From: Plantago major
Taxonomy: Eukaryota > Streptophyta > Magnoliopsida > Lamiales > Plantaginaceae
DNA length: 64,000 nt
NCBI GenBank assembly: GCA_026545765.1
Contig: CM048840.1
Location: 30,446,765 to 30,510,764 of the forward strand
Reading direction: 5' to 3'
The translations under genes were made by a program, and so were the position numbers. Every line of letters begins with the position of its first letter. Position 1 is the first letter of the stretch. The notes under the pieces are model-generated. The model was given only the letters and a program-made list of their open reading frames with translations. It was not told the DNA's origin and searched no databases. Of the stretch, positions 13,225-25,436 are shown piece by piece.

Positions 13225-14060
13225 GTTATGTTTTTCCCAATTTCGTTTAGTTTTTTGTATAAATGGTCTACATTTTAGTCGAAATTATCTAGTTTGTTTA
13301 GTGTTAGTTTGACTGTATATATGATGTTTCGAATGAGTATCCATGCGTTTTATATGCTTTAATTTAGTAATTTTCTATATTTTGGTAAAAATTGTCTAGT
13401 TTTTTGTATAAATACCCTATGTTTTAGCAGAAATTGTCTATGTTGTTCTTTGTTGTTGGTTTATTGTGAAAAGATAGATATGTTGTATATTGTCTAGTTT
13501 TTTTTTATATAAATGGTCTATGTTTTATTAAAAATTGTCTATGTTTTTCATTGTTGCTGGTTTAGTTTTTTGTATAAATGGTCTATGCTTTAGTAGAAAT
13601 TGTCTATTTTGTTCGTTGTTGCTGGTTTAGTTTTTTGTATAAATTGTATATGTTTTAGTATAAATTGTCTAGTTTTTTTATATAAATGCTCTATGTTTTA
13701 GTAGAAATTAATTGTGTATGTTTTAGAAGAAATTGTCTATATTTTTCGTTGTTGCTTGTTTAGTTTTTTTGTATAAATTGTCTATGTTTTACTATAAATT
13801 GTCTAGTTTTTTTTATAAATCGTCTATATTTTAGTAGAAATTGTCTATGTTGTTCGTTGTTCCTGCTTTACTTTTTTGTATAAATTTTCTATATTTTACT
13901 ATAAATTGTCTAGTTTTTTTTAATAAATGATCTATGTTTTAGTAGAAATTGTCTCTGCTGTTCTTTGTTGCTGGTTTAGTTTTTTGTATAAATTGTCTAG
14001 TTTTTTTTGTATATAAATGGTTTATGTTTATGTATAAATTGTATATGTTTTTTGATGTTT
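13225..14060 (+). repeat. AT-rich minisatellite, unit about 65 bp
   Basis: Diverged tandem units carry TTTAGTTTTTTGTATAAA, then GTCTATGTTTTAGTAGAAA, then TTGTCTATGTTGTTCGTTG, then TTGCTGG. Spacing between equivalent points (for example 13563 to 13629) is about 66 bp, with longer and shorter variants. A reverse-oriented trace of the core (AACATAGACAATTT) occurs at 14320-14400 and a plus-oriented one at 14480-14515. No coding potential was seen. Confidence 0.8.
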
Positions 14061-14662
14061 TTGTTGTATGTATTAGGTTTTCGTAAAAAGGGTGGTCACA
14101 AAAATTGAGACGTTGGGTTGACGAACAAGTGAAGAAATCTATTTTGTAGATGTATTAAATGTTTTTGAAAAGACATATATTTTTATAGGTTGTAAATTTT
14201 TATTTTTTTTATTATTTTGTGTATTGAAATTTATTGGTTGACGAATGAAATGGAAGTTCACGTTTATTTTTTTAAATATTGTATTTTGATTGGATAAATA
14301 GGTGTTACTAATGTATGCATGCTAAATATAGACAATTTCACGATAAACATAGACAATTTGATGATAAATCTAAACAATTTGATGTAAAAATCAATATATG
14401 TTGGATGAACATTGATGAGCTGAGTAAGTTTTTTTCAAAAAAAAAAAAAAAAAAATGCAGGTCGACCCGCCAAAAATCAGATTGTCTAGTTTTTTAGGGT
14501 AAATTGTCTATGTTTGCCTGTTATAGATGACTTTCGGAACTCTACAATATGTAGAGTTCTCTCGCAAGATAGACTCTAGAAAATTTTACTTTTGGGTTTG
14601 GGTATAATTAGGAAAATTTATATGTAAATTTTAGAAGAATCTGTAAAATATATACGGAAGTA

Positions 14663-14899
14663 CTCCCTCCGTCCCGCAAAACTTCATACATTTGCCATTT
14701 TTAGCCATCCCACAGAACTTTATACATTACTAAAAAAGGAAGCTACCCCACACCTAACAAATAATAAACAATCTCAACTTTACACTCAAATTACACATTT
14801 TGCCACTAAAAGTACACTTTTTTCCACATTTTCTATATTCTATCATTACTTTAACTTTTCGCATAACTTAATGTATGAAGTTTTCCGGGACGGAGGGAG
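14663..14899. mobile_element. Stowaway MITE
   Basis: Perfect terminal inverted repeats CTCCCTCCGTCCCG / CGGGACGGAGGGAG are flanked by the TA target duplication (14661-14662 and 14900-14901). Length is 237 bp, with no ORF. A diverged relative lies at 20423-20676. Confidence 0.95.
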
Positions 14900-15079
14900 T
14901 ACTGAAGTAATCCGATTTGGGTGCACGGTAACTAGAGGGGTTGTATATGTAATTTTTCCTAATTTATAATATTAGTAATAAAATTCCTTTTTTTTTTAAG
15001 AAGTAATTCATTTCATTCATAAAATTCCTTCCTAATACAGTACTTGAAGAAGTTAGTCTAACGACGTAGTTTTGACGTA

Positions 15080-15088
15080 AAACCCTAA
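15080..15088 (+). promoter_or_regulatory. Telo-box-like motif upstream of UTP21
   Basis: AAACCCTAA lies about 118 bp upstream of the start codon. In plants this motif is enriched near starts of ribosome-biogenesis and translation genes, which fits the downstream U3 processome gene. It is a motif match only. Confidence 0.4.
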
Positions 15089-15205
15089 ATCCTTAAACCT
15101 CTCTCGTCTCGTCCCGTCCCGTCCCCCTCCATAATCCACCAAACCCCTGAGCTTCACATCCATCACCCAACGGCCGCCACCTCCGGCCACCGTGAGAAGA
15201 TAAGA

Positions 15206-18200
15206 ATGGGGATTTTCGAACCATTTCGAGCTATCGGCTACATAACCACTCACGTCCCCTTTTCTGTCCAACGCCTCGGCACCGAAACCTTTCTCACTGT
15301 CAGCGTCGGCAAATCCTTCCAAATTTACAATGTAACGCTCTTCTTCCTTCTCCCACTCATACTCTCTCTGCATTATTTCAACTATCTAACTCTCAATTTC
15401 ATTTGCTGCAGTGTGCTAAGCTCAATTTGGTGCTCGTCGGTAAGCTCTCCCTTTTTTTAACTCCACCAATTGTTTCAGAAACGTTCTTTTTAATATATGA
15501 ATTGATCATACAGATGTTTTTAGTATGTTATGTGCGCTAGAATTTGGCTTGCTACTATTTGCTTTATTTGGTTGGACAAGTGACATAAAGCTTCTCTATG
15601 TGTCATGTTTTGAAATATATAGCAATTCGGAACGTTTTGGTTTTAATTGAAGGGAATGATATGAATAAAAATGATAACAAGCACAAATTTGAGGATAAAG
15701 TGTGTTACCTGCTTAACTGGTGCAACAAAAATCCTTGCACAAAGGAAAAGTTAATATGCTGTTGATGCTGAGGATTTGATGTCGGTCTTTTACGCGGAAC
15801 TACAGGTCCACAACTACCGAAGAAGATAAGAGCCCTGACTTCCTATCGTGACTTCACATTCGCAGCATATGGAGAAAAAATTGCTGTATTTAAGCGTGCT
15901 CATCAGGTATGTCACAGTAGGATATTAAGATAGAAATTGTCATGCTGCTGCTCCGAAGTTCATAAAATTCATACCAGTTTCGATCTGATTAATCGGACTA
16001 AATCCTTATTTTTTCAACAGGTGGCGACTTGGGAGGGTCACAGCGCTAAAGTCAATCACCTGCTTCTTTTTGGTGATCAGATTTTAAGCGTGGATGTTGA
16101 CGGAAACATCTTCATCTGGGCATTTAAAGGGATAACAGAGAATATGTCTCCTGTTGGTCATATTTCACTCGGAGACAAGTTCAGCCCGAGTTGCATTATG
16201 CATCCAGATACATACCTTAACAAGGTACACTATCGCTTTCTCCATTAAAATGATGCATGTCTTATTTCTAAAATACAAGGATGAATATATTGTTCCCATT
16301 AGCTGGTCCCTTATCTGAATATTCTACTCACATAAAATGTTGCTAACAGGTAATGCTTGGAAGTCAAGAAGGCACTCTGCAACTATGGAACATTAGCTCA
16401 AAGAAAAAAATCCATGAGTTTACAGGATGGGGTGCAGCTATTTCTTGCTGTGTTTCATCACCAGCACTAGATGTTGTCGCCGTTGGCTGTTCTGATGGAA
16501 AGATTCATGTTCATAACATCCTTTGTGATGAAGAGATTGTTACGTTCACTCATTCTATCCGAGGTGCGGCGACTGCTTTATCTTTCTGCTCTGATGGACA
16601 GCCTCTTCTAGCTTCTGGTGGTTCTTCTGGTGTTATAAGCATATGGAATCTTGAAAAAAAGAGACTTCAGTCTGTTATTAGAGAGGCGCATGATTCCTCC
16701 ATAGTTTCTCTTCACTTTTTCCCTAACGAACCCGTGCTCTTGAGTTCATCAGCAGATAATTCAATAAAAATGTGGATATTTGATTCAAGCGACGGGGATG
16801 CTCGTCTTCTGCGTTTTAGAAGTGGGCACAGCGCTCCTCCTCTATGTATCAGATTCTACGCCAATGGAAGGCATATCCTTTCAGCTGGTCAAGATCGTGC
16901 TTTTCGACTTTTCTCTGTCATCCAAGACCAGCAGAGTAGAGAACTTTCTCAAAAACATGTATCCAAAAGAGCAAAGCGACTCAAGTTGAAAGAGACGGAA
17001 ATAAAGCTCAAGCCTGTAATTGCATTTGATGTTGCTGAAATCAGGGAGCGTGATTGGTGCAATGTGGTAACTTGCCACATGGATACCAATCAAGCATATG
17101 TATGGAGGCTTCAAAATTTTGTTATTGGAGAACACATTCTGTCACCACACCCAGAGGAGCCAACACCAGTTAAGGCATGTGCCATCAGTGCGTGTGGCAA
17201 TTTTGCAGTGATAGGCACAGCAGGTGGTTGGATTGAGCGATTTAATCTTCAGTCCGGAATCAGCAGAGGCAGTTATGTTGATCTCTCAGAAGCAAAAAAG
17301 TGTGCTCATGATGGAGAAGTTGCTGGTGTTGCTTGTGATTCGACAAATTCACTTATGATAAGTGCAGGATATCATGGGGATGTAAAGGTTTGGGATTTTA
17401 AAGGACGCGAATTAAAGTCAAGATGGAGTGTAGGTTGCTCGTTAGTCAAGATTGTCTATCAGCGATACAATGGTCTTTTGGCTACAGTTGCAGACGACTT
17501 GATTATCCGTTTGTTTGATGTTGTTGCACTAAGGATGGTTCGGAAATTCGAAGGTCATAAAGATCGTGTTACAGATATGTGCTTCAGCGAGGATGGTAAA
17601 TGGCTATTAACATCTAGCATGGATGGGACTCTCAGAATTTGGGATGTAATCCTAGCCAGGCAAATAGATGCTGTACATGTTGAAGTACCTGTCACGGCTT
17701 TGTCTTTATCACCAAACATGGATATTCTGGCTACAACTCATGTTGGTCAAAATGGGGCTTATCTGTGGGTTAATCAGGCTATGTTTTCAGCCCCTACTAC
17801 ATCCAATATATATGGTAGTGGCAATGAAGTTGTGAGTGTGAAGTTACCAGCTGTCTCGTCGAACCAAGATTCTCTGCATGATGATTCTGATAAGATGAGA
17901 GTAGATTCTGAAAAAGGTGAAATTCTTTCGGACTCTCCCGTTTTGCAAGGACAGATACCTGATCTTGTGACACTCTCACTCTTACCCAAGAGCCAGTGGC
18001 AGAGCTTGATCAATTTGGATATAATAAAAGCCAGAAACAAACCCATAGAACCCCCTAAAAAGCCTGAAAGGGCTCCCTTTTTCTTGCCTTCTATTCCGAC
18101 TCTCTCTGGAGAAATAGTGTTCAAACCTTCAGAAACTGCTGAAGAGAAGAAGGATCAGGAAAATGATGCAACAAGAAAAAGAACAGAAACTGCTGATATG

Positions 18201-18840
18201 GATGTCTCACAATTCTTGCGTTTCCTCCAGCATGCACAAGAAGAAAAGAATTGTAAGTTCACTGTTTCAACAGTTTTTTCAAGTTATTATTCGTTTTTTT
18301 CAGTTATCAGCTATAGCTTGACGTTAGAAAGTTTAGTTTCACTTACATGTGGTCGGGTAATATTGTGCAGATCCAGCATTTACAGATTATATGAAAGGTT
18401 TATCTTCTTCAGCTTTGGATATGGAATTGAGGATGCTACTGATATTAGAAGACAATGATGATGAGGAGGAGGCTGGCAAGAGGCCTGAACTTCATTTCCT
18501 AGAACTTCTCATGGATTATTTCATAGAAGAGGTTTCGTGCAGAAACAATTTTGAGTTTGTGCAAGCTCTACTTAGATTATTCTTAAAGGTATCAATTGTT
18601 GTTTTCATTGTGCTAGTATATTTCCTTTTTTGGTGTATCCTTGTACCCCCCACTAATCCCTTTCATTTCCCTTTCATTTGTTGCAACCAGATCCATGGTG
18701 AGACTATTAGGTGCCAGCCGGTTTTACAAGAGAAAGCACAGAAACTTATGGAAGTTCAATCTGCAATATGGCAAAAAGTCGACAACTTGTTTCAGAGTAC
18801 GAGATGTATGGTTTCGTTTCTAAGTAACTCACAGTTTTGA
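15206..18840 (+). CDS. UTP21: U3 snoRNA-associated WD40 protein, UTP21/WDR36 family
   Basis: Proposed exons are 15206-15331, 15412-15439, 15806-15906, 16021-16224, 16350-18252, 18371-18588 and 18691-18840. All introns are GT-AG and phases agree, giving 909 residues, the size of plant WDR36/UTP21 proteins. The start MGIFEPFRAIGYI is the conserved N-terminus. WD40 repeats fill roughly residues 30-600 (for example FEGHKDRVTDMCFSEDGKWL and SSADNSIKMW). The C-terminal Utp21 domain follows, with LSLLPKSQWQSLINLD and a last exon ending in STRCMVSFLSNSQF. The family works in the nucleolar small-subunit processome, in 18S pre-rRNA processing. Exon 5 reads through its donor if unspliced, which gives a false C-terminus. 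Its neighbour is a convergent acyltransferase gene, with no functional link evident. Confidence 0.95.
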
Positions 18841-19296
18841 TTCTTTTTCTTATAAGCTTCTTGTGGCTTCGTTCCATTTTGCCGGTCTGGATTTTACTTG
18901 TACGCATTGTAACTTAATATATTAATTGGGAGAATTATTTATGTGTTCGCCATGGCCAACATGTTTTGAATTACTGCATCTTCTTTTAAAAAGTCATTGT
19001 TTGTGCTCCCCTGTAAGTTAGTTTTGATGACTTTTATCGGTTCTGTGGTTCTTTATGGCAACATAAACAAGCATCATCTTACATGAATAATTGGTTTATC
19101 TGAATTTGGAGTCGGTCTCTCAGTGACTCACCAATGAAATATCGTTTTCAAGACTTTGTGACGTATTATAAGTAGTAATTAGCTCTGTTCTCTTTGTCTG
19201 AACTGAACTGAAATTAATGATTTTTCAGATGAAAAGATTGAGCCTTAGTAGTACATTATTAGATGAACATCATTTATTGAACTACACTTTAACAGA
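18841..19296. other. Convergent intergenic space
   Basis: This holds the 3' ends of UTP21 (plus) and the MBOAT gene (minus). AT-rich sequence with no further gene or repeat recognised. Confidence 0.6.
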
Positions 19297-20367
19297 CTAG
19301 AAGACCAAAGCCCTAGCAACATCTCTCACAAATGCTCCCATTGCCTCGTACTCACCCATACCCCGATCCATTACATTACACCTCATGAACTCTGGAAAAA
19401 ACAACCAAAATGCAGTCACCATCACAAACCCAACTGTCAACGGACCGGAGATGACCCTCGGCAACTGCCACCGGCCCTTGATCGTCTTCTTAATCGCCAC
19501 CTCTAACCCCAAACACACCCCATGAAGCAAGAAAAACAATGTGAGTTCACCACTGGGCATGTTCCGGCCGATATAGTAGAAGATCAGCTCATGCATCAAC
19601 CCCGATACCAAAAAGGACACAAAAACTGCAGGCAAAGAAGCCCACTTCCGTCCCCAAACCCGGGAGGAGAATCTCAAAACCGGTTCGTACACTGTCGGAC
19701 GCAAAATACTAGTGACCATGAGATTCCATCTCCTGCCCCAGAATTCTTGTAACGAAGCCGAAAGATACGGCTCGTCGAACTGCGGCTCGAGCTCGATCTT
19801 GACCACCGCTTTAGCTAACCCACCGATAATCGCTAGGAGGGTCTCCAGCCCGAGATAAATATGTAAGCAATACAGAACCCATGTAAGCTTAGGATGAATA
19901 CTGTCTGTGTAATCATACAGCTTCAAAAGTATAAATATAAGCAAGGCTTTTGTGAGATAGTTGGAATATGATTTGAGGCCTTGCTTGGTAGTCTTGGTAA
20001 TGTCATTTTGGTGAGACTTGATAGGGAGGCAGGCCAATGCAGCAAATCTTGGATAGGAAATGGACGTGTCGGACAACGGACCGGTGTTGAAAGCGAACAG
20101 GATGAGCTTGAAGTTGGTTAGCCAGGACAAGAAGAAAGCCGAACTGGCTCCAAGATGTAAGGTGTGTAGACGTAGAGGAAGGATGAGGTTGAGGCAGATA
20201 ACTGGTGATATTGCTAAGAAACGTAGCAAGCCGCCTTTTGGTATGATTTTGGACAAGGAATGGATGTAGAAAAGGGATGCAAATACAATAGTCCATACCT
20301 TGATAGAGTTTGTGATTTCCCCTTGTGTCCAATATTTTATGACTTCTGTGAGTTGTGGATTCACCAT
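19297..20367 (-). CDS. MBOAT O-acyltransferase, wax-synthase-like / sterol acyltransferase-like
   Basis: A single-exon 356-residue protein, the usual size of the plant wax-synthase-like MBOAT family. It is highly hydrophobic, with about 7-9 membrane segments (first around residues 25-35 and 48-65). The family signature SLQEFWGRRWNLMVT is at residues 205-219 and the likely catalytic His is H259 in SGLMHELIFYY. Relatives sit in the endoplasmic reticulum membrane and transfer acyl groups from acyl-CoA to long-chain alcohols (wax esters) or to sterols. Sequence reading alone cannot separate the two activities. The chosen start MVNPQL has no longer in-frame alternative nearby. A decayed Stowaway MITE lies about 55 bp upstream of the start, so the promoter region contains transposon DNA. 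Confidence 0.9.
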   Translation of the reverse strand: MVNPQLTEVIKYWTQGEITNSIKVWTIVFASLFYIHSLSKIIPKGGLLRFLAISPVICLNLILPLRLHTLHLGASSAFFLSWLTNFKLILFAFNTGPLSDTSISYPRFAALACLPIKSHQNDITKTTKQGLKSYSNYLTKALLIFILLKLYDYTDSIHPKLTWVLYCLHIYLGLETLLAIIGGLAKAVVKIELEPQFDEPYLSASLQEFWGRRWNLMVTSILRPTVYEPVLRFSSRVWGRKWASLPAVFVSFLVSGLMHELIFYYIGRNMPSGELTLFFLLHGVCLGLEVAIKKTIKGRWQLPRVISGPLTVGFVMVTAFWLFFPEFMRCNVMDRGMGEYEAMGAFVRDVARALVF

Positions 20368-20422
20368 TTTGGAACTAAGTGTCTCGTTTGGAAGAGGAGG
20401 TGTTATTTATGAAAATATAATA

Positions 20423-20676
20423 CACCATTCCTCCCGCAGAACTTCATACATTTGTCATTTTTAGTCGTCCTATAAAATTTCATAAATTACCAAAAAATGA
20501 AGTTACCTCACACACAACAAATAATAAACAATCTCAACTTTATACTCAAATTACACATTTTACCACTAAAAATATACTTTGTCCCATATTTTATATATTC
20601 TGTCATTACTTTAAATTTTCACATAAAATTGGGCGCTAAATTTAATGTGTGAATTTGTATGATTTTTCATGGAAAG
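20423..20676. mobile_element. Decayed Stowaway MITE
   Basis: Matches the MITE at 14663-14899 in order and content (GCAGAACTTCATACATTTG, AACAAATAATAAACAATCTC) but with mutated termini. It lies just upstream of the MBOAT start. Confidence 0.75.
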
Positions 20677-21414
20677 ATCCATGGTTATGATTTAAAGAAT
20701 TGTATAAGTCATCTATGAAGACTGACAAAAAAGGGAACAATACAGTTTGACCGGATTGTAAAACTTTAGAAGAAAGGTCACCTAATGTATTTCTTTATTG
20801 TATTTGTAGTCTATCTTCAACGTGGTTATACAGTAGTAAAACACTTGACTTTTTTAATTTGATTTTTTGGGTTAAATTTTCATTATATATAAAATTGAAC
20901 ATTTTACATTTGTGTTTTAAAATCAATTCGTAGTTAAAGTTGAAAAAGTTTGACCGTAAAAAGTCAAAGTGGAAAACTTGTTCCGGGACGGAGGAAGTAG
21001 TATTTTTTTATTCACTGGATTCATCCGACTCTAATTAAATTATCCGGAAACATAACTATGTTTTCCAGAAAATCATCAACAAAAAATTATTGATATAATT
21101 AATCAAATTGTCTATGTTGTTAATATTGATATTTTTATTTTTCAAAGTAGTATAATAATTCACAAAGTTTCACTAAGTTTATAATTCAATTTAAATTTCA
21201 TCCGTTGATCTTACTTATTCAATTTGAATCTGATACGTATAATGTCATTTAAGTAGAAGGTCGAGGTTCAATCTCACCGCGTAAGTTTCTTCCTTTTATT
21301 TATTATTTTTAAATGTTTCAAAAAATCACAGATTCATTGGTTTATATAAAAACCCTTAACACACGTGGTGTGTTACGTAGATGCTAGTTTCATATACAAA
21401 AATACTCCCTCCAT
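20677..21414. other. AT-rich intergenic DNA with one Stowaway end
   Basis: A single Stowaway-type right end, GTTCCGGGACGGAGGAAGTA, is at about 20980-20999, preceded by AAAGTCAAAGTGGAAAAC. Its left partner is not recognisable. Nothing else was identified. Confidence 0.45.
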
Positions 21415-21636
21415 TTCAGAGAAAGTGTTACAATTTGGATTTGCACCAATTTTAAGAAAAAGTAGAAAGTACAAGTGGTCCTACGATTATTGTAGATTAA
21501 CCGAATCGTATATCAGAATAAAATTGAAAGGTAGGGAGTTTTATTATTTAACTAATTTCCATTAATGAAAATTGTAACACTTTTAGTAAAATGCTGAAAA
21601 CGATAATTTGTAACACTTTCTCTGAAATTGAGGAAG
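21415..21636. mobile_element. Stowaway MITE (second subfamily)
   Basis: Terminal inverted repeats CTCCCTCCATTTCAGAGAAA / TTTCTCTGAAATTGAGGAAG are flanked by TA. Same subfamily as 24594-24836. Confidence 0.9.
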
Positions 21637-22373
21637 TACATGTTAACAATAGAGGCATTTTAAAATAACATTGATGATTATTTTGATAATATATATCGTT
21701 TCTAAATAAGATATTAGAAACCTTAAATTTTGTGTTGGTAAATTTGATTTTTAGCTAGAAATTTCACGAACTCATTATTCGTCAATGACTTTAAATACTG
21801 ACTGGGCTGGCATGTTACATCAAATATAAAAAGGTACACATCACTTGGTCGTGTGATATTAATGTCTTCAATTATTTTATCCTGTCGACCGTCGAGTTAG
21901 GAAAAGTATATGCATGTGGAATGGACCTAATGAGAATTGAAACTAACCACCACTTACCACTTTATGTGTTTGATATTGAGATAAAATGTGATTTAGCGAA
22001 AAAATTTAATTGGTGAATAATAATTGAATTAAATGTGAGTTATAAAACTGTTGAGATAAAGTTAAAATTTTATAGGTTTATAGGATTGTTATATAAGGGT
22101 ATGTAAGATAGAATGAAGTGTATAAGAATGAAGTAATAGATTTGATTGTTTAAAGGTTATTTGATTGATTTTAATGTTGTTTGATTGATTTAAAATTAAT
22201 AGTTTGATTATCAATTCATTGCGGTTGTTGGTAGTAAGAAACTTAAGCAAGCTTCCTGCATAGATGTAAAAACATTTGGGAGAGCCGCCTCAAAGAGGTC
22301 CGACAAGACGATCTTCATTGGATTAATGTATGTAGTGAATACCAGTGAGAAATTTAAAAAAAATAAAAAATTT

Positions 22374-22706
22374 GTTAGTATGATTGAAAATGTAAAGAGT
22401 GATATAAAGTAGGGTAAAAAGAGAATGATAATTGTTAAGTGGAATAAAAATTGAGTTAAATTTTTTTATTTTCCAACTTATTCCAACGCTTAAATTTTCT
22501 TTAACTTAGTTTTTGTTAGTTTAGTGAGAAATAAAAATAAATAAATTATTAGTATGATTTAAAAAGTAAAGAGTGATATAAAGTAGGGTAAAAAGAGAAT
22601 GATAATTGTTAAGTGGAATAAAAATTGAGTTAAAATTTTTTATTTTTCCAACTTGATGCCAATGCTTAAATTTTCTTTAACTTAGTTTTTGTTAGTTTAG
22701 TGGTAT
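22374..22706 (+). repeat. Tandem duplication, about 165-bp unit
   Basis: Two copies in direct orientation (about 22374-22533 and 22543-22706) share AAAGAGTGATATAAAGTAGG, GAATGATAATTGTTAAGTGG and AACTTAGTTTTTGTTAGTTT with a few differences. AT-rich, non-coding. Confidence 0.85.
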
Positions 22707-22757
22707 AACAAACACCTCAGTGGAGCACGATTTACGACATGAGGGATACATAATTAG

Positions 22758-22965
22758 CACTCCCTCCTCCCCGATTCCTTAGCCCATTATTCTTTTATAG
22801 TTGTCCCGTTAATCTAATCATGTTCCAAAAATAGTAAAAAGAGTAAACCCCACAATCTCTAATACTTTTTCCATTGTTTATCATTTTTGCACTTATCTCT
22901 CATACTTTCTCAATTCTTCATGATTTATGGCCAACAACGAACAATAAACTATTGACTTTCTTACA
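22758..22965. mobile_element. Truncated Stowaway-like MITE (left end only)
   Basis: Begins CTCCCTCCTCCCCGATTCCTT and continues with the TTATAGTTGTCCC pattern of a Stowaway family. The right half is missing where Copia-derived sequence begins. Confidence 0.5.
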
Positions 22966-24505
22966 AACAGTGTCGAAAAGAAATGGGACTAACGAAGCGG
23001 ATTTACCTAAACCTATAGACCATTCACGACCCGATTCCAATTCAGAGGCCTCGATGGTACATTCTTTATCCACTTACATCCCTTATGAAAAATTCTCACC
23101 CTCACACAAAACTTTTCTTGCTGCCATCACATTCGATGATGGGCCTATATTTTTCGATCAGGCTGTGAAAGATGCTAGATGGCGTGAAGCCATGTAAAAG
23201 GAAATTGAGTAATATAAACGTATTTTTCCTCTTTCAATAATGGTAAATGTGGTTTACATCACCGAACCTCTATCTTTTTTCTTAAAGGAAAAGGAGAATT
23301 ACTAGAGATATAAGGACATAATTAAGTAGTTGTTTATAAAATGAAATACAAACTCGATGGGAAGTTGGCAACATTGAAAGATTTAAGGCCCGGTTAGTTG
23401 AGAAAGGATTCACACAAATTGAAGGAATTGATTTCAAAGAAACTTTTGTTCCGGTGGCAAAATTAGTAACAGTTCGCAACATGCTTGCGGTTGCTGTGCA
23501 AAAAGGATGGATGTTTCATCAACTTGACGTCAATAATGTTTTCTTACATGGAGATATGGAGGAAGACGTGTATATGAAAATTCTGCAAGGATTTTTGAAG
23601 GATAGTGATAATCGAATTTGCAAATTGAAGAAGTCTCCGTATGGGCTACGCTAGTCATTGAGGAATTGGTATCACCAATTTACCAGGGCACCACTCAACA
23701 TTGGTTTTTGTCAATCGAGAGTAGACAGACCATCGTTATTCATTTATAAACGAGGTACAACATATGTAACGACCTTGATGAGCAGTTTAGTATCAAGAAT
23801 CTTGGTCCCGTGAAACTTTTATGGGGATTGAGGTAGCAAGGTCTTTGCAAGGAATTGCATTAAGTCAGCGTGCGTAAATATACTTGGACATCTTAGAGGA
23901 AAGTGGGTTACAAGGAGCACGCCCGAGTCCGTTTTCGATGGAGCCGAATGCTCGGCTTGATTTAGCCACTGAGAAACACTCAATAGACGTGCCTCAGTAT
24001 CGTCGGGTCGGTTGCTCAATTTAACGGTCACTCGGCCTGACATCACATTTGATGTCAATGCCAATTTATGAATGATCCCCGGCAGATACATATCAATGTT
24101 GCTATCCATGTGCTCACCTGGAGAGGGAATTTTTTTTCCTGCACCGGATTTTTTATATCACTTGGAGGAGCGCCAATCTCTTGACAAGCTAAGAAACAAT
24201 CAGTTGTTTCAAGGTTTTCAACGGAATCTGAATACCGTGCCATGGTTAGTGAAATTGTGTGGCTTAGATGGTTATTAATGACCTTGAAGGGACACAATAT
24301 GTTGCAACACCACTATTTTCTGATAATCAAGCAACATGTCATATTGTCAATTTTGTGAGAGAGCGTGCTGAAACCAAAAACAACTGAGACTAAACACATC
24401 TCTACTTCAAGTAAGTAGCTGACTTGTTTACCAAATCTCTTGGAGCTGTACAATTTAACTTTCTTCTAGGCAAGTTGGGCGTTTGGAGAGAACTTGAGGG
24501 TGAGT
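22966..24505 (+). pseudogene. Decayed Copia polyprotein fragment (reverse transcriptase to RNase H)
   Basis: Pieces of Copia pol follow one another in order: FSPSHKTFLAAITFDDGP (23094-) before the reverse transcriptase, DGKLATLKDLRPG, FVPVAKLVTVRNMLAVAVQK-like, HQLDVNNVFLHGDMEEDVY, KLKKSPYGLR, then ESGLQGARPSPFSMEPN-type sequence after frameshifts, and finally FTKSLGAVQFNFLLGKLGVW near 24430-24485. Many stops and shifts separate them. The catalytic YVDD block is absent: TTYVT near 23765 runs directly into the LDEQFSIKNLGP-like sequence. No LTRs were recognised at the edges, so this is a truncated relic. Confidence 0.85.
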
Positions 24506-24593
24506 GAAGAGATACATAATTATTGGCTTTCCATAAGCAGCATTACTTTTATATCTCTATGCTTGTAATCTCTAAGATTATGCTAGAATATTA

Positions 24594-24836
24594 CTCCCTC
24601 CATTTCAGAAAAAGTGTTACGTTTCTTATTTTGCGGTCGTATATTTTAATTCTTTCTTAAACGATATTAATAAATAAATTATTAAAATTATATAATGAAA
24701 ATTTAGTAATTAAATTTTTATTATATGATTTTATTAAATTATTTACCATTATCGTTTATGAGTAATTTGTGGTCAAACTCGAATACAGTTGATCGGTCAA
24801 AGTCAAAATGTAACAATTTCTCTGAAATTGAGGGAG
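24594..24836. mobile_element. Stowaway MITE
   Basis: Inverted ends CTCCCTCCATTTCAGAAAAA / TTTCTCTGAAATTGAGGGAG with flanking TA. Relative of 21415-21636. Confidence 0.92.
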
Positions 24837-25436
24837 TATTTTCCAAGATTTTGTTGAGCTTGGCATCTAAGCGACAGATGTATATATAACTGTACTTTTA
24901 GTCCTAGAGCGATAGAAAGTAGAGACTAGACTACTTGGCAGCCAAACACATCTGCAATAATATAGCCCTTTTTACGGATACAGTTATTAGTACTAGCATA
25001 TGAGTCGAGCTGAGAGTAATATACGATATGACTCGAACTCGATATCAAGGTTTAGAAAAACTAGCTCATAGTTGATTGAGTAGTTAATAAGTTAGTTGTT
25101 TTTATAAAAGTGTTAGTACATTAATTATCGATAAAATTTGGTGATTTCTTAAAAATAATATGTAAAACAAATCAATTCTTTATTTTTTCGATAAATTCTA
25201 CGAAACGTTTTATCGATCAACTACATTGGCGTTAAATATAATAGACTTATTACAAAAATACGCTCATCGATGAGTTTATGCTAAACAGAGCCCTAGTCGA
25301 GACTAAACTCGACTCTCCTCTTTAGAGAAACCAAGTAAAATTGAAATCATATTCGAGTGAGCAATTTATATGCCAAAAAAAATACCAGACATATATTTTT
25401 AAAAAAACAAGCATATTATATTACAGTATTACAGTA
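24837..25436. other. AT-rich intergenic DNA
   Basis: No ORF, repeat pair or RNA gene recognised. Confidence 0.5.

Noticed and set aside
13225..14060. Possible CRISPR-like array
   Set aside because: Units are contiguous diverged tandem repeats without unique spacers, in a plant nuclear context.
19522..19752. Plus-strand ORFs over the MBOAT gene
   Set aside because: Shadows of the strongly supported minus-strand gene.
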